In this document: positions 36,581-45,296 of the stretch, piece after piece
How positions within the stretch are numbered: the stretch's first letter is position 1
How the letters are laid out: every line of letters starts with the position of its first letter
NCBI GenBank assembly: GCA_009379925.1
Contig: WHSU01000005.1
Coordinates: 1 to 64,000, forward strand
Direction of reading: 5' to 3'
Length of the DNA stretch: 64,000 nucleotides
Source of the DNA: Dehalococcoidia bacterium
Lineage (GTDB): Bacteria > Chloroflexota > Dehalococcoidia > UBA2979
Program-made: the position numbers and the translations under genes
Notes under the pieces: model-generated
Told to the model about the DNA's origin: nothing
The model's input: only the letters and a program-made list of their open reading frames with translations
Database searches by the model: none

Positions 36581-37525
36581 CTATGCGTACCGGATCCGCG
36601 GGTCCAGGAAGCCGTAGGCGATGTCCACCATGAGGTTGGTGAACATCACGAAGACGGTGAAGACCATGGTGGTAGCCTGGAGCAACGGGTAGTCGCGCTG
36701 CTGGATGGAGTCGAGCATGAACCGCCCGGTGCCGGGCAGATTGAAGATGGACTCCATGATGATCGAGCCGCCCAGCACGGCCGGCACCTGCAGGCCCAGC
36801 ACCGTGACCACGGGGATCAACGCGTTGCGCACCGCGTGCCGCGAGACCACCTGGAACGCTCCCAGGCCCTTCGACTGCGCCGTGCGGATGTAGTCCTGCC
36901 GCAGCACCTCCAGCATCATCGCCCGCGTCATGCGGGTGACCGACGCCGACCGCGACAGCCCGAGGATGATCGCCGGCAGCAGGATGGCCCCCATGCTCTG
37001 GAAGGGGTTCTCGAAAAACGGCACCCAGCCCTGGCTGACGTTCACCTGCCACCACAGGGCCGGTAGCACGATCACCATGGTCGCGAACCAGAAGTCGGGG
37101 ATCGCCAGGTTCAGGATCGAGAAGCTACGCGCGGTATAGTCCGCCGCCGTGTCCTGTTTGACGGCGGACAGGATGCCGATCGGAATGCCGATCAGCACCG
37201 TCAGGGCCAGCGAGACGACACCGAGTTGGAGCGTCAGCGGGAGCCGGTATCGCAGCTCGTCCATGATCGTGCGGCCGGTCCAGAGTGACTCACCGAAGTC
37301 GCCACGCACGATCCCGCTGACCCAGGTCAGGTACTGCACGGGCACCGATTCGTTCAGTCCCAGTTGCTCGCGTAGTTGCTCCTTATCGTCGGCGTACTGG
37401 TAGTTCTCCACCATGATGTCGACGACGTCGCCGGGGATCAGGCGGACCATGGAGAACACAATGACGCTGACGATGAAGAACGTGGGGATCATCGCCAGCA
37501 GCCGTCGGACGACGTACTCGGTCAT
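36581..37525 (-). CDS. ABC transporter permease, DppB/OppB type
   Basis: A 314-residue permease of the DppB type. It opens with YVVRRLLAMIPTFFIVSVIV and has DFGESLWTGR before the transmembrane domain and the EAA loop LRQDYIRTAQSKGLGAFQVV. The C-terminus, DIAYGFLDPRIRYA, is the usual one for this family. It is the second gene after the binding-protein gene, with a 105-bp gap containing a strong hairpin, and precedes the DppC-type gene by 15 bp. Confidence 0.94.
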   Translation of the reverse strand: MTEYVVRRLLAMIPTFFIVSVIVFSMVRLIPGDVVDIMVENYQYADDKEQLREQLGLNESVPVQYLTWVSGIVRGDFGESLWTGRTIMDELRYRLPLTLQLGVVSLALTVLIGIPIGILSAVKQDTAADYTARSFSILNLAIPDFWFATMVIVLPALWWQVNVSQGWVPFFENPFQSMGAILLPAIILGLSRSASVTRMTRAMMLEVLRQDYIRTAQSKGLGAFQVVSRHAVRNALIPVVTVLGLQVPAVLGGSIIMESIFNLPGTGRFMLDSIQQRDYPLLQATTMVFTVFVMFTNLMVDIAYGFLDPRIRYA

Positions 37526-37591
37526 CGACTCTGCCTTTCGGCACGGGATCGTTCGGTCCCGCGTCGCGCGGGAGGTCCACGTGTAGACGGA

Positions 37592-37622
37592 CCGGGAGGC
37601 GCTACCGGGCGGCGCCTCCCGG
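37592..37622 (-). terminator. intercistronic hairpin after the binding-protein gene
   Basis: An 11-bp perfect stem CCGGGAGGCGC/GCGCCTCCCGG with a 9-nt loop begins 8 nt after the binding protein's stop codon and precedes the permease genes. It has no T-run. In transport operons such hairpins usually stabilise the binding-protein mRNA and lower expression of the permeases. Confidence 0.5.
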
Positions 37623-37630
37623 CCGGCCGG

Positions 37631-39367
37631 CTATGCGTCCCGCTCGACCCACGCCTCGCGGACCGTCTTGCCCGGGTAGTACCCGGCCTTCGCGCCGTAG
37701 TTCTTCAACCACGGCTGGGCCGCGTAGTTGCCGATGCCCGCCGGCGGGTAGACGTACGGCACGACTTCCGCGATGTACTTGCTCGCCTCGGCCACCGCCG
37801 CCTTGCGCTCTTCGACGTCGTAGAGGGTCCGCGTCGCGTCCACCAGCTCGTCGATCCGAGGGTCGACGAGGTGCGACTTGTTGACGCCGGAGCTGGAGTG
37901 GAAGAGACCCCACACCCACGCGTCGATCGACAGCTGGGGGGTCATCGGCCCGAAGGCGAAGTCCTCGTAGATGCCGGCGTGACCGGTGGCCAGCCAGTCG
38001 CCGTACTCCTTCAGATTCGTCTCCAGTTTCACGCCGACCTCGCCGAGCATGTCGATGGCGAGTTGCATGCGGTCCACTGTCGCGGCGCCGTAGGCGGCGG
38101 TGCCGTCCATCTTGTACGTGCGCTCGAAGTCGAAACCCGCGGCCGTCAGCAGCTTGCGAGACTCGTCGGGGTCGTACTCCCAGAAGCGGGCGCCCTCTCC
38201 CAGGTCTTCCAGGGGCACCTGCCAGTCGCCGTAGGCCGCCAGCACCGGCGGCCCGTTGTGGATCGTCCCGGCGCCCAGGTAGAAGGAGTCCAGCCAGGCC
38301 TGGCGGTCGACCGCCAGCGCGAACGCCTGCCGGACGCGGACATCCTCGGCGAAGTCGCCCGGCCCGGAGTTCCAGTAGAAAATGTCGCCGCCGTTGGAGT
38401 AGTACTCCGCCCACTGCAGGTCCGGGTTCGTGCCCTCGATGCTGGCGCGCGTCAGCGTGGCGATGGACGTGGTGTCCAGGTCGCCCGAGCGCATCATCGA
38501 CTCGCGGGTGGCGGCGTCCGGTAGCACCAGGAACTCGACCGTGTCGATGTTCGGGCGGCCCCGGAAGTAGTCCGGGTTCGCTACGTAGCTCGTCTTCACG
38601 TTGGGCTCGTAGGACTCGAGCATGAATGGGCCCAGGCCGACCGCCGCCTCGGGCGACGCGGCGTCGCCGAAGGTGTCGTCGATCTCGTGGGCCACGATCC
38701 AGTTGTAGTGGTTGGCCAGGTTGCCGGTGAAGTCCGCGTACGGCGCCGTCAGATGGAACGTGATCGTGTGATCGTCCACCACGTCCATGGACTCAATCAC
38801 GCCCTCGACCAGGTCGCGGTAGGTGAAGAGCCGCTCCACCATGCGCTCGTAGGAGTAGCGGACATCTTCCGCTACGAGTTCGCGGCCGTTCACCGGCGGC
38901 TTGTTGTGGAACTTGACACCCGGCTGAATGGGTACGGTGAAGGTGACCTCGTCCACCTGTTCCCACTGTTCGCCTACATTCGGCACGGCCGTGAAGTCGG
39001 TCGGCTGGGCGTCCGGGCCGATGGGCACCTCCAGCAGGCCTTCCTGGAAGAAAGACTGGTTCTGGTGCGTGCGGTAAGAGAAGTTGGCGTGCGGGTCGAA
39101 GCCGATCGGGTCCTGGCCGTACATCCGCAGGACGCCGCCTTGCACCGCCCCCGAGGCGTCCGGGGATGATGGGGACTGCGTGGCGGTGCCGCCGCCGCCC
39201 CCGGGGGTGCCCGAGTCGCCGTCATCGCCGTCGTCGTCCGAGCCACATCCGATCAGGGCCGCGGCCCCAAGGCCGACGCCAGTGACCCCGGCCGCGCGCA
39301 ACAGCCCTCGTCTCGAGAGGCGGTGCCGGTCGAGCCGGCGCCAATAGCGGTCGTCTGGGTTGGTCAT
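37631..39367 (-). CDS. Tat-exported lipoprotein, ABC transporter substrate-binding protein, family 5
   Basis: A 578-residue receptor. RR at residues 19-20 (RLSRRGLLRAAG) precedes a hydrophobic segment and a lipobox ALIGC with Cys41, then an Asp/Gly/Ser-rich linker. Family motifs are PGVKFHNKPPVNGREL near 155 and GLGPFMLESYE near 248. It should bind a peptide or similarly sized solute and hand it to the DppB/DppC permeases encoded next. The iclR gene lies 36 bp upstream in the same direction, so regulator, receptor and permeases may form one operon. Confidence 0.93.
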   Translation of the reverse strand: MTNPDDRYWRRLDRHRLSRRGLLRAAGVTGVGLGAAALIGCGSDDDGDDGDSGTPGGGGGTATQSPSSPDASGAVQGGVLRMYGQDPIGFDPHANFSYRTHQNQSFFQEGLLEVPIGPDAQPTDFTAVPNVGEQWEQVDEVTFTVPIQPGVKFHNKPPVNGRELVAEDVRYSYERMVERLFTYRDLVEGVIESMDVVDDHTITFHLTAPYADFTGNLANHYNWIVAHEIDDTFGDAASPEAAVGLGPFMLESYEPNVKTSYVANPDYFRGRPNIDTVEFLVLPDAATRESMMRSGDLDTTSIATLTRASIEGTNPDLQWAEYYSNGGDIFYWNSGPGDFAEDVRVRQAFALAVDRQAWLDSFYLGAGTIHNGPPVLAAYGDWQVPLEDLGEGARFWEYDPDESRKLLTAAGFDFERTYKMDGTAAYGAATVDRMQLAIDMLGEVGVKLETNLKEYGDWLATGHAGIYEDFAFGPMTPQLSIDAWVWGLFHSSSGVNKSHLVDPRIDELVDATRTLYDVEERKAAVAEASKYIAEVVPYVYPPAGIGNYAAQPWLKNYGAKAGYYPGKTVREAWVERDA

Positions 39368-39403
39368 GGTCGTCCCTCCAGTGCCTGCTCCCTCCGGGAG
39401 CGA

Positions 39404-40234
39404 TCAAGTGCGGGGCATTCGCCTCCGCACCGGCTGACCCCAGCCGTACGCCTCCGAGATCTGCTCGGCGGCGGCGGCCAGGGATGTGCGCATCTCTTGC
39501 GCGCGGGTATCCGTGATCACGGGGAGCACTGCGCTGCAGCTCAGCGCAGCGGTCGCCAGCGAGCCGTCCCGGAACACCGGCACGGCCACACAGCCGACGT
39601 TCGCGTCGCTCTCACCGCGATCGACCGCGAAGCCCTCGCGCGCCACGTGCGCGATCGCTTCGCGGAACCGGTCCGGGTCGGTGATTGTCCGAGGGGTGCG
39701 CGCCACGAGCCCGGCCTCCACGACGCGTTCGACGCGCATCGGGTCGCCATACGCCAGCAGCACCTTGCCCGTGGCGGTCGCGGAGTAGGGCAGCACCTTG
39801 CCGACGGGGATGGAGACGTGCAGGACACGGTCGTCCGGGCCCTGGCTGCGCACGTACAGCACGCCATGGTCCGTGGGCACCGCCAGCGACACCGTCTCGC
39901 CCAGTTCCCGCACCAGGCGCTCCATGACCGGTGCGGCGGCGACTTCGAGGGGGTGCGCGCTCAGCGCGCGGTGGGCGAAGCGAGCGAGTTCCAGGCCCAG
40001 CGCATACGGGCCGCTGCGTCCCTCCTGCGCCAGCAGCCCGCGGTTGCGCAGCGTCGCGGCCAGGCGGCTCACGGTCGGCGTGGTCAGGCCCAGGCGCTCC
40101 GCGATCTCGCCGACGGTGAGCGCGCGGTCCGCTTCGGCGATCACGTCGAGGACAGCGAGCCCGCGGTCCAGCGCCTGAATGCCGGCGGCGTGGTGTCCGC
40201 GTCCGATCGCCAGTGGGCGGGAGTCCTCGACCAT
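39404..40234 (-). CDS. IclR family transcriptional regulator
   Basis: A 276-residue regulator with helix-turn-helix TVGEIAERLGLTTPTVSRLA (about 46-65) and a C-terminal effector domain (VSLAVPTDHGVLYVRSQG; PYSATATGKVLLAYG; VAVPVFRDGSLATAAL; CSAVLPVI near the end). The true start is ATG 40234. The frame extends 47 codons upstream, but that part is promoter DNA. TAATAC (40250-40245) is only 10 nt before the ATG, so the mRNA is probably leaderless or nearly so. Three TTGnACAA-like boxes lie upstream. It is probably the local regulator of the importer and ThDP enzyme genes. Confidence 0.92.
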   Translation of the reverse strand: MVEDSRPLAIGRGHHAAGIQALDRGLAVLDVIAEADRALTVGEIAERLGLTTPTVSRLAATLRNRGLLAQEGRSGPYALGLELARFAHRALSAHPLEVAAAPVMERLVRELGETVSLAVPTDHGVLYVRSQGPDDRVLHVSIPVGKVLPYSATATGKVLLAYGDPMRVERVVEAGLVARTPRTITDPDRFREAIAHVAREGFAVDRGESDANVGCVAVPVFRDGSLATAALSCSAVLPVITDTRAQEMRTSLAAAAEQISEAYGWGQPVRRRMPRT

Positions 40235-40266
40235 GACGTGCGCAGTATTACGCCACTTATCGCGCC

Positions 40267-40346
40267 GTTGCAACAATGGCCAGACGATTTCACATTGTGC
40301 AACGCGACCTGCTATCCGCCCAGGTGGCGGCTCGAGGTTGTACAAC
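40267..40346. promoter_or_regulatory. cluster of TTG-ACAA boxes upstream of the iclR/importer operon
   Basis: GTTGCAACAATG (40267-40278) and ATTGTGCAAC (40294-40303) form an imperfect inverted repeat with one base bulged. A perfect 10-bp palindrome GTTGTACAAC is at 40337-40346. All share a TTGnnCAA-like core and lie 30-110 nt upstream of the iclR start. They suit autoregulatory IclR binding. Confidence 0.5.
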
Positions 40347-40475
40347 GAGCGCATCTCCCGCGATGCGCACGCCATCAGTCGAACGGTGCGGCGTGAGCCC
40401 CATCCGCGCTGACGATCCTGCGCCGCCGCTCGGATGGACGACGGCTACGGCTGCGGCCCGCACCGGCGATGACCG

Positions 40476-40519
40476 AACATACGCCCGCCGAGCCTCGAGC
40501 GGCTCGGCGGGCGTATGTT
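40476..40519. terminator. long perfect hairpin (19-bp stem)
   Basis: AACATACGCCCGCCGAGCC pairs perfectly with GGCTCGGCGGGCGTATGTT around a 6-nt TCGAGC loop. It lies 45 nt beyond the stop of the minus-strand small gene and upstream of the iclR promoter, so a terminator insulating the two is the simplest reading. The AT-rich AACAT/ATGTT ends would supply a short U-rich tail. Confidence 0.55.
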
Positions 40520-40564
40520 GACCAGGGTGAATGGCAGATCGATGAGGGCGGAGGTGGCGTGGGG

Positions 40565-40822
40565 TCAGGCCGCCCGGTCGGGCGTAGCGCCCCTCTCGAG
40601 CGCCGCACGCACGGCGTCGGTGAACAACTCCAACGCTCCCTCGCGGCAAAGCCCGGCGACGCGCGCGGACACGTACGCTTCCTCGCCGTCCGAGGCGAGA
40701 CAGCGCGCCAACTCCTCGCAGGCCTCGGGCGAGGTCGCAGCGGATGCGTGCTGCTCGATGACGCGCCGAGCTTCCTGCTCGAGCTCGGCTGTCTCGTCGT
40801 CGGAGAGCAGCTCAAAGGCCAT
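40565..40822 (-). CDS. small acidic hypothetical protein
   Basis: An 85-residue, Glu/Ala-rich, mostly helical protein with two cysteines (PEACEELARCLA) and a third in GLCREG. The ATG at 40822 follows GAGGGTCCCGAT. No family was recognised. It is followed by a long perfect hairpin and is 156 bp from the DinB-like gene upstream on the same strand. Function unknown. Confidence 0.5.
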   Translation of the reverse strand: MAFELLSDDETAELEQEARRVIEQHASAATSPEACEELARCLASDGEEAYVSARVAGLCREGALELFTDAVRAALERGATPDRAA

Positions 40823-40978
40823 ATCGGGACCCTCCGTCACCACGACACAACAGTAGCCTCGCCCGGCGCAAGCGAAAGCGCGATGTTCCCCATCGCCGGC
40901 TGCTTCGAGCACCCATGGACCAGTCCGAGGTTCATCGTACAGGCCAGCTCCTGGTGCCGGGGCCCACCTGAGCGTCGG

Positions 40979-41491
40979 CTACACCTCGCCTCGACGCACG
41001 AGGTCGACGAAGCCCATGAACCCCAGTTCGCCTGGCGAGTGCCCCAGAGCCGTCAATTGCCAGCCGAGCTGGTTCCCGTGCTCCGCGCGGTGGTTGCTGA
41101 TGTGGGTGAGCACCTGCCACGCCTTGTACGGCTGCCGCTTCCATGAGGGCTGGACGTCGCGGTCCAGGTCGGCGGGCGAGAGCGCGCCGGCCACGTCGAC
41201 CAACCGGGCCACTTCCGGAAGCCAGAACGCGCGCAACGACGCGAGTTCTGCCAGCTGCTCGTCCATCACCTCCGCGGCCACGGGCTCCACGTCGTGGCCG
41301 AGTCCGGCCAGGAGCGCCCGGCCCCAGGACTGGTCCACGTCCGCCACGTGACGGAGCGTCGACAGCAGCCCGCCGTGGCTGAGCACGTTGGTCTCTAGCT
41401 GGGCGGGTGGCAGCAACGCCGCCGTTTCGAGCAGGCGCTCGACCGCCCAGGCATGGTGCTGCATCAGCATCGCGGCATAGGAAGACGGCAT
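40979..41491 (-). CDS. DinB/YfiT family protein
   Basis: A 170-residue four-helix-bundle protein of the DinB superfamily. Three metal-binding histidines can be placed: HHAW near residue 11, LRHVADVD near 48, and HISNHRAEHG near 130. Members include mycothiol- or bacillithiol-dependent transferases and proteins of unknown role. The start is ATG 41491; the frame is open a little further. It lies 71 bp after the FAD oxidoreductase gene in the same direction. Confidence 0.85.
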   Translation of the reverse strand: MPSSYAAMLMQHHAWAVERLLETAALLPPAQLETNVLSHGGLLSTLRHVADVDQSWGRALLAGLGHDVEPVAAEVMDEQLAELASLRAFWLPEVARLVDVAGALSPADLDRDVQPSWKRQPYKAWQVLTHISNHRAEHGNQLGWQLTALGHSPGELGFMGFVDLVRRGEV

Positions 41492-41562
41492 GCGGCACCC
41501 CCGTGACCGGGAGAACCCTAGATCCACACGCGGCGCGGCGGCAACCGAGGGGGCGCCGCCCG

Positions 41563-42801
41563 TCACGCCCTCGCGAGCACCGCGCCCACGCTGCGCAACT
41601 CGCGGTCCGCCGGCTCCAGATCCTCACCGAACAGACGCAGGCGCGCCTCCTCGGTGGTCTCGACGTCTGGTCCCAGACCATTGAGGTCCGGGAAGCGCGA
41701 GGGGTCCGCGGACCAGCCGCGGGCGGCGAGCCGCCGCCGCTCGAGGGCCGCCTCGCCCGGAGTGAGCAGCAGATCCGACTGCCAGTTCTCCAGCGTGCGC
41801 ACCGTCCGGTAGTACCGGTCGCGCTCACGCGCGTAGGCCGCCGCCCCCGCCCGAGGGTCGCCCAGCTCGCGGACGGCGTCCGAGAGGGAGCGGGCGTCGC
41901 GCATCGCCAGTGCGATACCCATGCCCCAGGTCGGGTCGCTGATGCCCGCCGCATCGCCGACCAGAGCCAGGCCGTTGGCGTACGGCGTCTCGATCCAGGA
42001 GTCGCTGGCGACGAACGCGGCCAGCGGGCCTGCCTGCTCCGCGGTCTCGATCACCTCCGGCGGGAGTCCGCTCTCCACCGTCATTTCCACGAAGCGACGG
42101 AAGCCGCCCGTCCCCTGGAAGTCGGCGGCCGTCATGCCGGTCACGAAGGCGTAGACCCGCCCGTAGCCTCCGCCCTGCGGGTACACGGTGGCCAGGCCTC
42201 GAGCGTCATCGCGAATGCGGAAGTGGCTCGTATCGTCGGCGCCGCCCAGGCCGGCAACCCGTGTGCCCGCGAGCAGCCGCTCCGAGCGATGCTCGGACTC
42301 AGGCCGCCCGAGCGCCTGCCGGACGGACGAGGACCGGCCGTCCGCCCCGACCACCAGCCGCGCGCGCAGGCGAACGTCCGGCCCGGCGCCGCGAAGCGTC
42401 ACCTCCGGCGACGCCCCACCGCGTGCGGCCTCGACGTGTGCCGGGCGGATCACCTCCGCACCGCGCTCGGCCGCCGCGGTGAGCAGGGCCTCCTGCAGGG
42501 TGGGGTGGTAGAAGGTCAGGGGCACGTCGCCCTGTGGCGTCGAGACGAGCCGAGGCTTGCCGGAGCGGCTCATGTTCCAGGGGACATCGTGCGCTCCGGC
42601 GGCACGAAACGTCGGCAGCAGGCCGAGCCGGTCCGCCTCGGCGACACCCCACGGGGCGAGCCATTCGCCGCGCACGCGGTCCTTGAACGCCGAGGACCGT
42701 TCCACGACGGCCACGCTGGCGCCGACGCCGGCTAGCGCTGCGGCGAGTGCCGAGCCGGCGATCCCACCACCGATGATGACGACGTCGTGCTCGCGGTCCA
42801 T
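41563..42801 (-). CDS. FAD-dependent oxidoreductase (geranylgeranyl reductase/monooxygenase-like)
   Basis: A 412-residue flavoprotein with the Rossmann motif VVIIGGGIAGSALAAALA at 7-24, a VVER acidic end, and the second FAD motif GDAAGISDPTWGMGI near residue 285. This order fits class A monooxygenases and geranylgeranyl-reductase-like proteins. There is no membrane helix. Substrate unknown. It is followed by DinB and preceded at 89 bp by an OsmC gene, all on the minus strand; grouping with thiol/peroxide genes might mean an oxidative stress link. Confidence 0.87.
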   Translation of the reverse strand: MDREHDVVIIGGGIAGSALAAALAGVGASVAVVERSSAFKDRVRGEWLAPWGVAEADRLGLLPTFRAAGAHDVPWNMSRSGKPRLVSTPQGDVPLTFYHPTLQEALLTAAAERGAEVIRPAHVEAARGGASPEVTLRGAGPDVRLRARLVVGADGRSSSVRQALGRPESEHRSERLLAGTRVAGLGGADDTSHFRIRDDARGLATVYPQGGGYGRVYAFVTGMTAADFQGTGGFRRFVEMTVESGLPPEVIETAEQAGPLAAFVASDSWIETPYANGLALVGDAAGISDPTWGMGIALAMRDARSLSDAVRELGDPRAGAAAYARERDRYYRTVRTLENWQSDLLLTPGEAALERRRLAARGWSADPSRFPDLNGLGPDVETTEEARLRLFGEDLEPADRELRSVGAVLARA

Positions 42802-42890
42802 GCTCGTCTCTTCCCAACTCGGACAACTCGGTCGCCGGTGGCCCCCTGCCGAGGTCCACCGGCGGCCTGCGTGGCGACATCGAGAGGCGC

Positions 42891-43466
42891 TTACGCCGTC
42901 GCGATGTCGATGTGAACCGGGACCTGGTTCGTGAGGATGTCGAACACCGCGGAGCGTCGCTGCGACTGCAGGACGATCTCGCGCAGCTTCTCCGAGGGCG
43001 CATCGCCGGCGATGCGGAAGCTGATGCGGATCTGCTCGTAGCCGTTGCGAACCTCATCCGAGAGGCCCAGCAGTCCCTGCATGTCCAGGTCGCCCTCGAC
43101 GGTCGACTCGACGAAGTCGAGAGCCACGCCCCGCGCGGAGGCGATGTTGCCGATGCCGGCGGTGAGGCACGAGGCGAGCGCGTGCAGTACGAACTCGACC
43201 GGCGTCGGGCCTTCGTCCTGGCCGACGAGCGCCTCGGGGTGGTCGCCGTCCAGCACGACCTCCTCCTTGTGGGCCAGCTCCTGGCCGGCGCCCGAGAAGC
43301 CGTAGATGCGACTCTGGCTGTGGGTGCCGCTCACCCAGCGGTTGGTTGCGCGGAACTGGAACTGCGCCAGCCCACGGTCCTCCTTGACGACGTTGATCGT
43401 CTCGAAGAGGGCGGTCACGTCCACACCGTTACGGACGACGTGCGCTTGCTCGGTGGCCTGGGTCAT
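42891..43466 (-). CDS. OsmC/Ohr family protein
   Basis: A 191-residue protein of the OsmC fold. The second conserved Cys is in ALASCLTAGIGNIASARG (about residues 109-126). FQFRATNRWVSGTHSQS is the beta-rich entry segment. I see no first peroxidatic Cys at the usual spot, so peroxidase activity is doubtful; several OsmC-like proteins of this SCLT type have unknown roles. The ATG is preceded by AAGGACGTATTCA. Confidence 0.88.
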   Translation of the reverse strand: MTQATEQAHVVRNGVDVTALFETINVVKEDRGLAQFQFRATNRWVSGTHSQSRIYGFSGAGQELAHKEEVVLDGDHPEALVGQDEGPTPVEFVLHALASCLTAGIGNIASARGVALDFVESTVEGDLDMQGLLGLSDEVRNGYEQIRISFRIAGDAPSEKLREIVLQSQRRSAVFDILTNQVPVHIDIATA

Positions 43467-43911
43467 TGAATACGTCCTTCGATCGTGCTGACTGATGTCG
43501 TGGTCCTTGATGGCGCTGATCTCGCTTGGGTTGTCGCAGCTGTCCTCCCTTCGATGTCCGGTCTCCTGGCCGACAAGCTACTGACGCGGGATTTGAGGAA
43601 CTTGAGGGCCGGTTGCGGGAGCGGCGAGGAATCCGTGGAGGATCCGCACTGCTGCCTTCGCGACCCGCTCCTCCATCACTCCACCTGGGTGTTGCGACCG
43701 AAGGGAACGTTACGGACGGCGGAGGTGGGTCACGTCGGCGATCGGTGCCCAAGTGAGGACGGCGCCATGCCTAACTCGGCGGCGAGTACGGCCTATGACA
43801 TCCGCGCTGGGGTCGGGGCGACCGCACGCAGGGGCTGACCGGGCGAACCCGCGTTCGCCTTCGGCCACGTCGGCCTCGGTGCGGTGAGCGGCGTGGGAGG
43901 GCTGCGCGACG
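43467..43911. other. 445-bp gap without a recognisable gene
   Basis: Between the OsmC start and the stop of the upstream hydrolase gene. Short ORFs exist on the plus strand (for example 43485-43838), but their translations look random and lack a ribosome binding site. The sequence appears lower in G+C than its surroundings near 43480-43600. It may hold the osmC promoter and a decayed gene; I see no RNA gene. Confidence 0.4.
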
Positions 43912-45117
43912 TTAGCGAGTCGCGAGGGCGCCGGCCTCGAGGCCGACGAACTCGCGGATCTCCGCCAGCATGTGCGGCCAGGCCGGCTCGTCCTCGAGCA
44001 CCAGGTGGTTGTCCGTGTCGAGCGGCACCAGTCGCGCCCCTGGGATGCCGGCCGCCAGGCGCCGCCCCTCCTCGAACGGCGGCGCCTGGTCGCGCCGGCT
44101 GTGCAGGACGAGCGTGGGCGTCACGACCCGCGGAAGGAGCGCTTCCACGTTGAGCTGCCCGAAGGCACGGCGAAAGAGCACGGCGTTCTGACGTGACGCG
44201 GAGATCCGCTGGAGGTCCACGAGCCAGCGCACCTGCTCCGGTGTGCCGCGCGGAATCAGCCTCGCGGCAAACACCTGCGCATGCGCGCTATCCGCCTCCC
44301 CCCAGCCGTGCGAGGTGAGCGCGACCAGTGCCTGATTCAGCTCCTCCTGGCCGGCGCCTCGGTAAATGCGGCCACGGGCATAGGCGCCGTGCAGCACCAG
44401 GTGACTGACGCGCTCGGGGTGCGCGACCGCGTAGGCGACCGCCACGGCGCCGCCCTGCGAGATGCCCAGCAGCGGGAAGCGCTCGAGGTTGAGTCCGTCC
44501 ACCACGGTCTCCAGGTCGCGTACCCACGCCTCGAGGCCGAACGACTCGTCGTCCAGCTCACGGTCAGAGAGGCCGCAGCCGCGCTCGTCGTAGCGCACGA
44601 GCGTGTGGTCGCGGGATAGCTCGCGGATCAGGTGCCGCCAGACCGGGCTCTGCTCGTCGTACTCCAGGTGCGTCAGCCAATTGGCGGCCTTGACGAAGGG
44701 CGGACCGTCGCCCGTCGTGGCCATCGCGATGCTGACGCCGTCGGCCGAGCGACAGAATCGCACCTGTCCCGAGCGCGAGGGCGTTGGCGCCTCGGTCTCG
44801 ACGCCCCTGTCCGTCCGCAGTGTGCCGACAAAGCGATAGCCAACTCGGTGGACGGTGCGGATCAGGCGCTGCGCCCGGCCGTCGTCCGCCAGCGCACGGC
44901 GCGCCTCCTTGATCCGAGTCGCGAGGGCGGCGTCCGAGATGAACGTGGTCCCCCAGACCGCCGCGAGGAGGTCTTCCTTGCGCGCCACACGGTCCGGATG
45001 CTCGAGCAGGTACTGCAGGACGCTGAAGACCTGTGGCTCCACCCCCACGAGCGAACCCGCCCGGCGGAGTTCGTGGCGGTCGGTGTCCAGCACGAAGTCC
45101 TCGAAGCGATAGATCAC
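43912..45117 (-). CDS. winged-helix (OmpR-type) DNA-binding domain fused to alpha/beta-hydrolase
   Basis: A 401-residue fusion. Residues 1-100 are a Trans_reg_C winged helix (VFSVLQYLLEHPDRVARKED; DAALATRIKEARRAL; IRTVHRVGYRFVG). Residues about 120-395 are an alpha/beta-hydrolase with nucleophile GISQGG, acid Asp in HSRRDQAPPF and catalytic His in TDNHLVLEDEP. There is no receiver domain. The hydrolase part may sense a ligand by binding or cleaving it, or act as an enzyme that regulates its own gene. It is divergent from azlCD (179-bp gap), which are candidate targets. Confidence 0.88.
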   Translation of the reverse strand: MIYRFEDFVLDTDRHELRRAGSLVGVEPQVFSVLQYLLEHPDRVARKEDLLAAVWGTTFISDAALATRIKEARRALADDGRAQRLIRTVHRVGYRFVGTLRTDRGVETEAPTPSRSGQVRFCRSADGVSIAMATTGDGPPFVKAANWLTHLEYDEQSPVWRHLIRELSRDHTLVRYDERGCGLSDRELDDESFGLEAWVRDLETVVDGLNLERFPLLGISQGGAVAVAYAVAHPERVSHLVLHGAYARGRIYRGAGQEELNQALVALTSHGWGEADSAHAQVFAARLIPRGTPEQVRWLVDLQRISASRQNAVLFRRAFGQLNVEALLPRVVTPTLVLHSRRDQAPPFEEGRRLAAGIPGARLVPLDTDNHLVLEDEPAWPHMLAEIREFVGLEAGALATR

Positions 45118-45296
45118 GTCGCCTCACCTCTGGCGAAGGGTACGCAATCGCGACCTGTGTGGTCCCGCGGGAACGCAGGCACGGCGCCTCCGTCTGCAGC
45201 CGTCCTCCAACCCTTCCCCACACACCCCTCAAGGCGTGCGCCACAGCCCGCCCTAGCGTGGTGCACACCGCCGTCGAGGTGGACAGGGAGCACGAT

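Noticed and set aside
43485-43838. Open frame in the gap next to osmC
   Set aside because: No ribosome binding site, no recognisable fold, random-looking composition.
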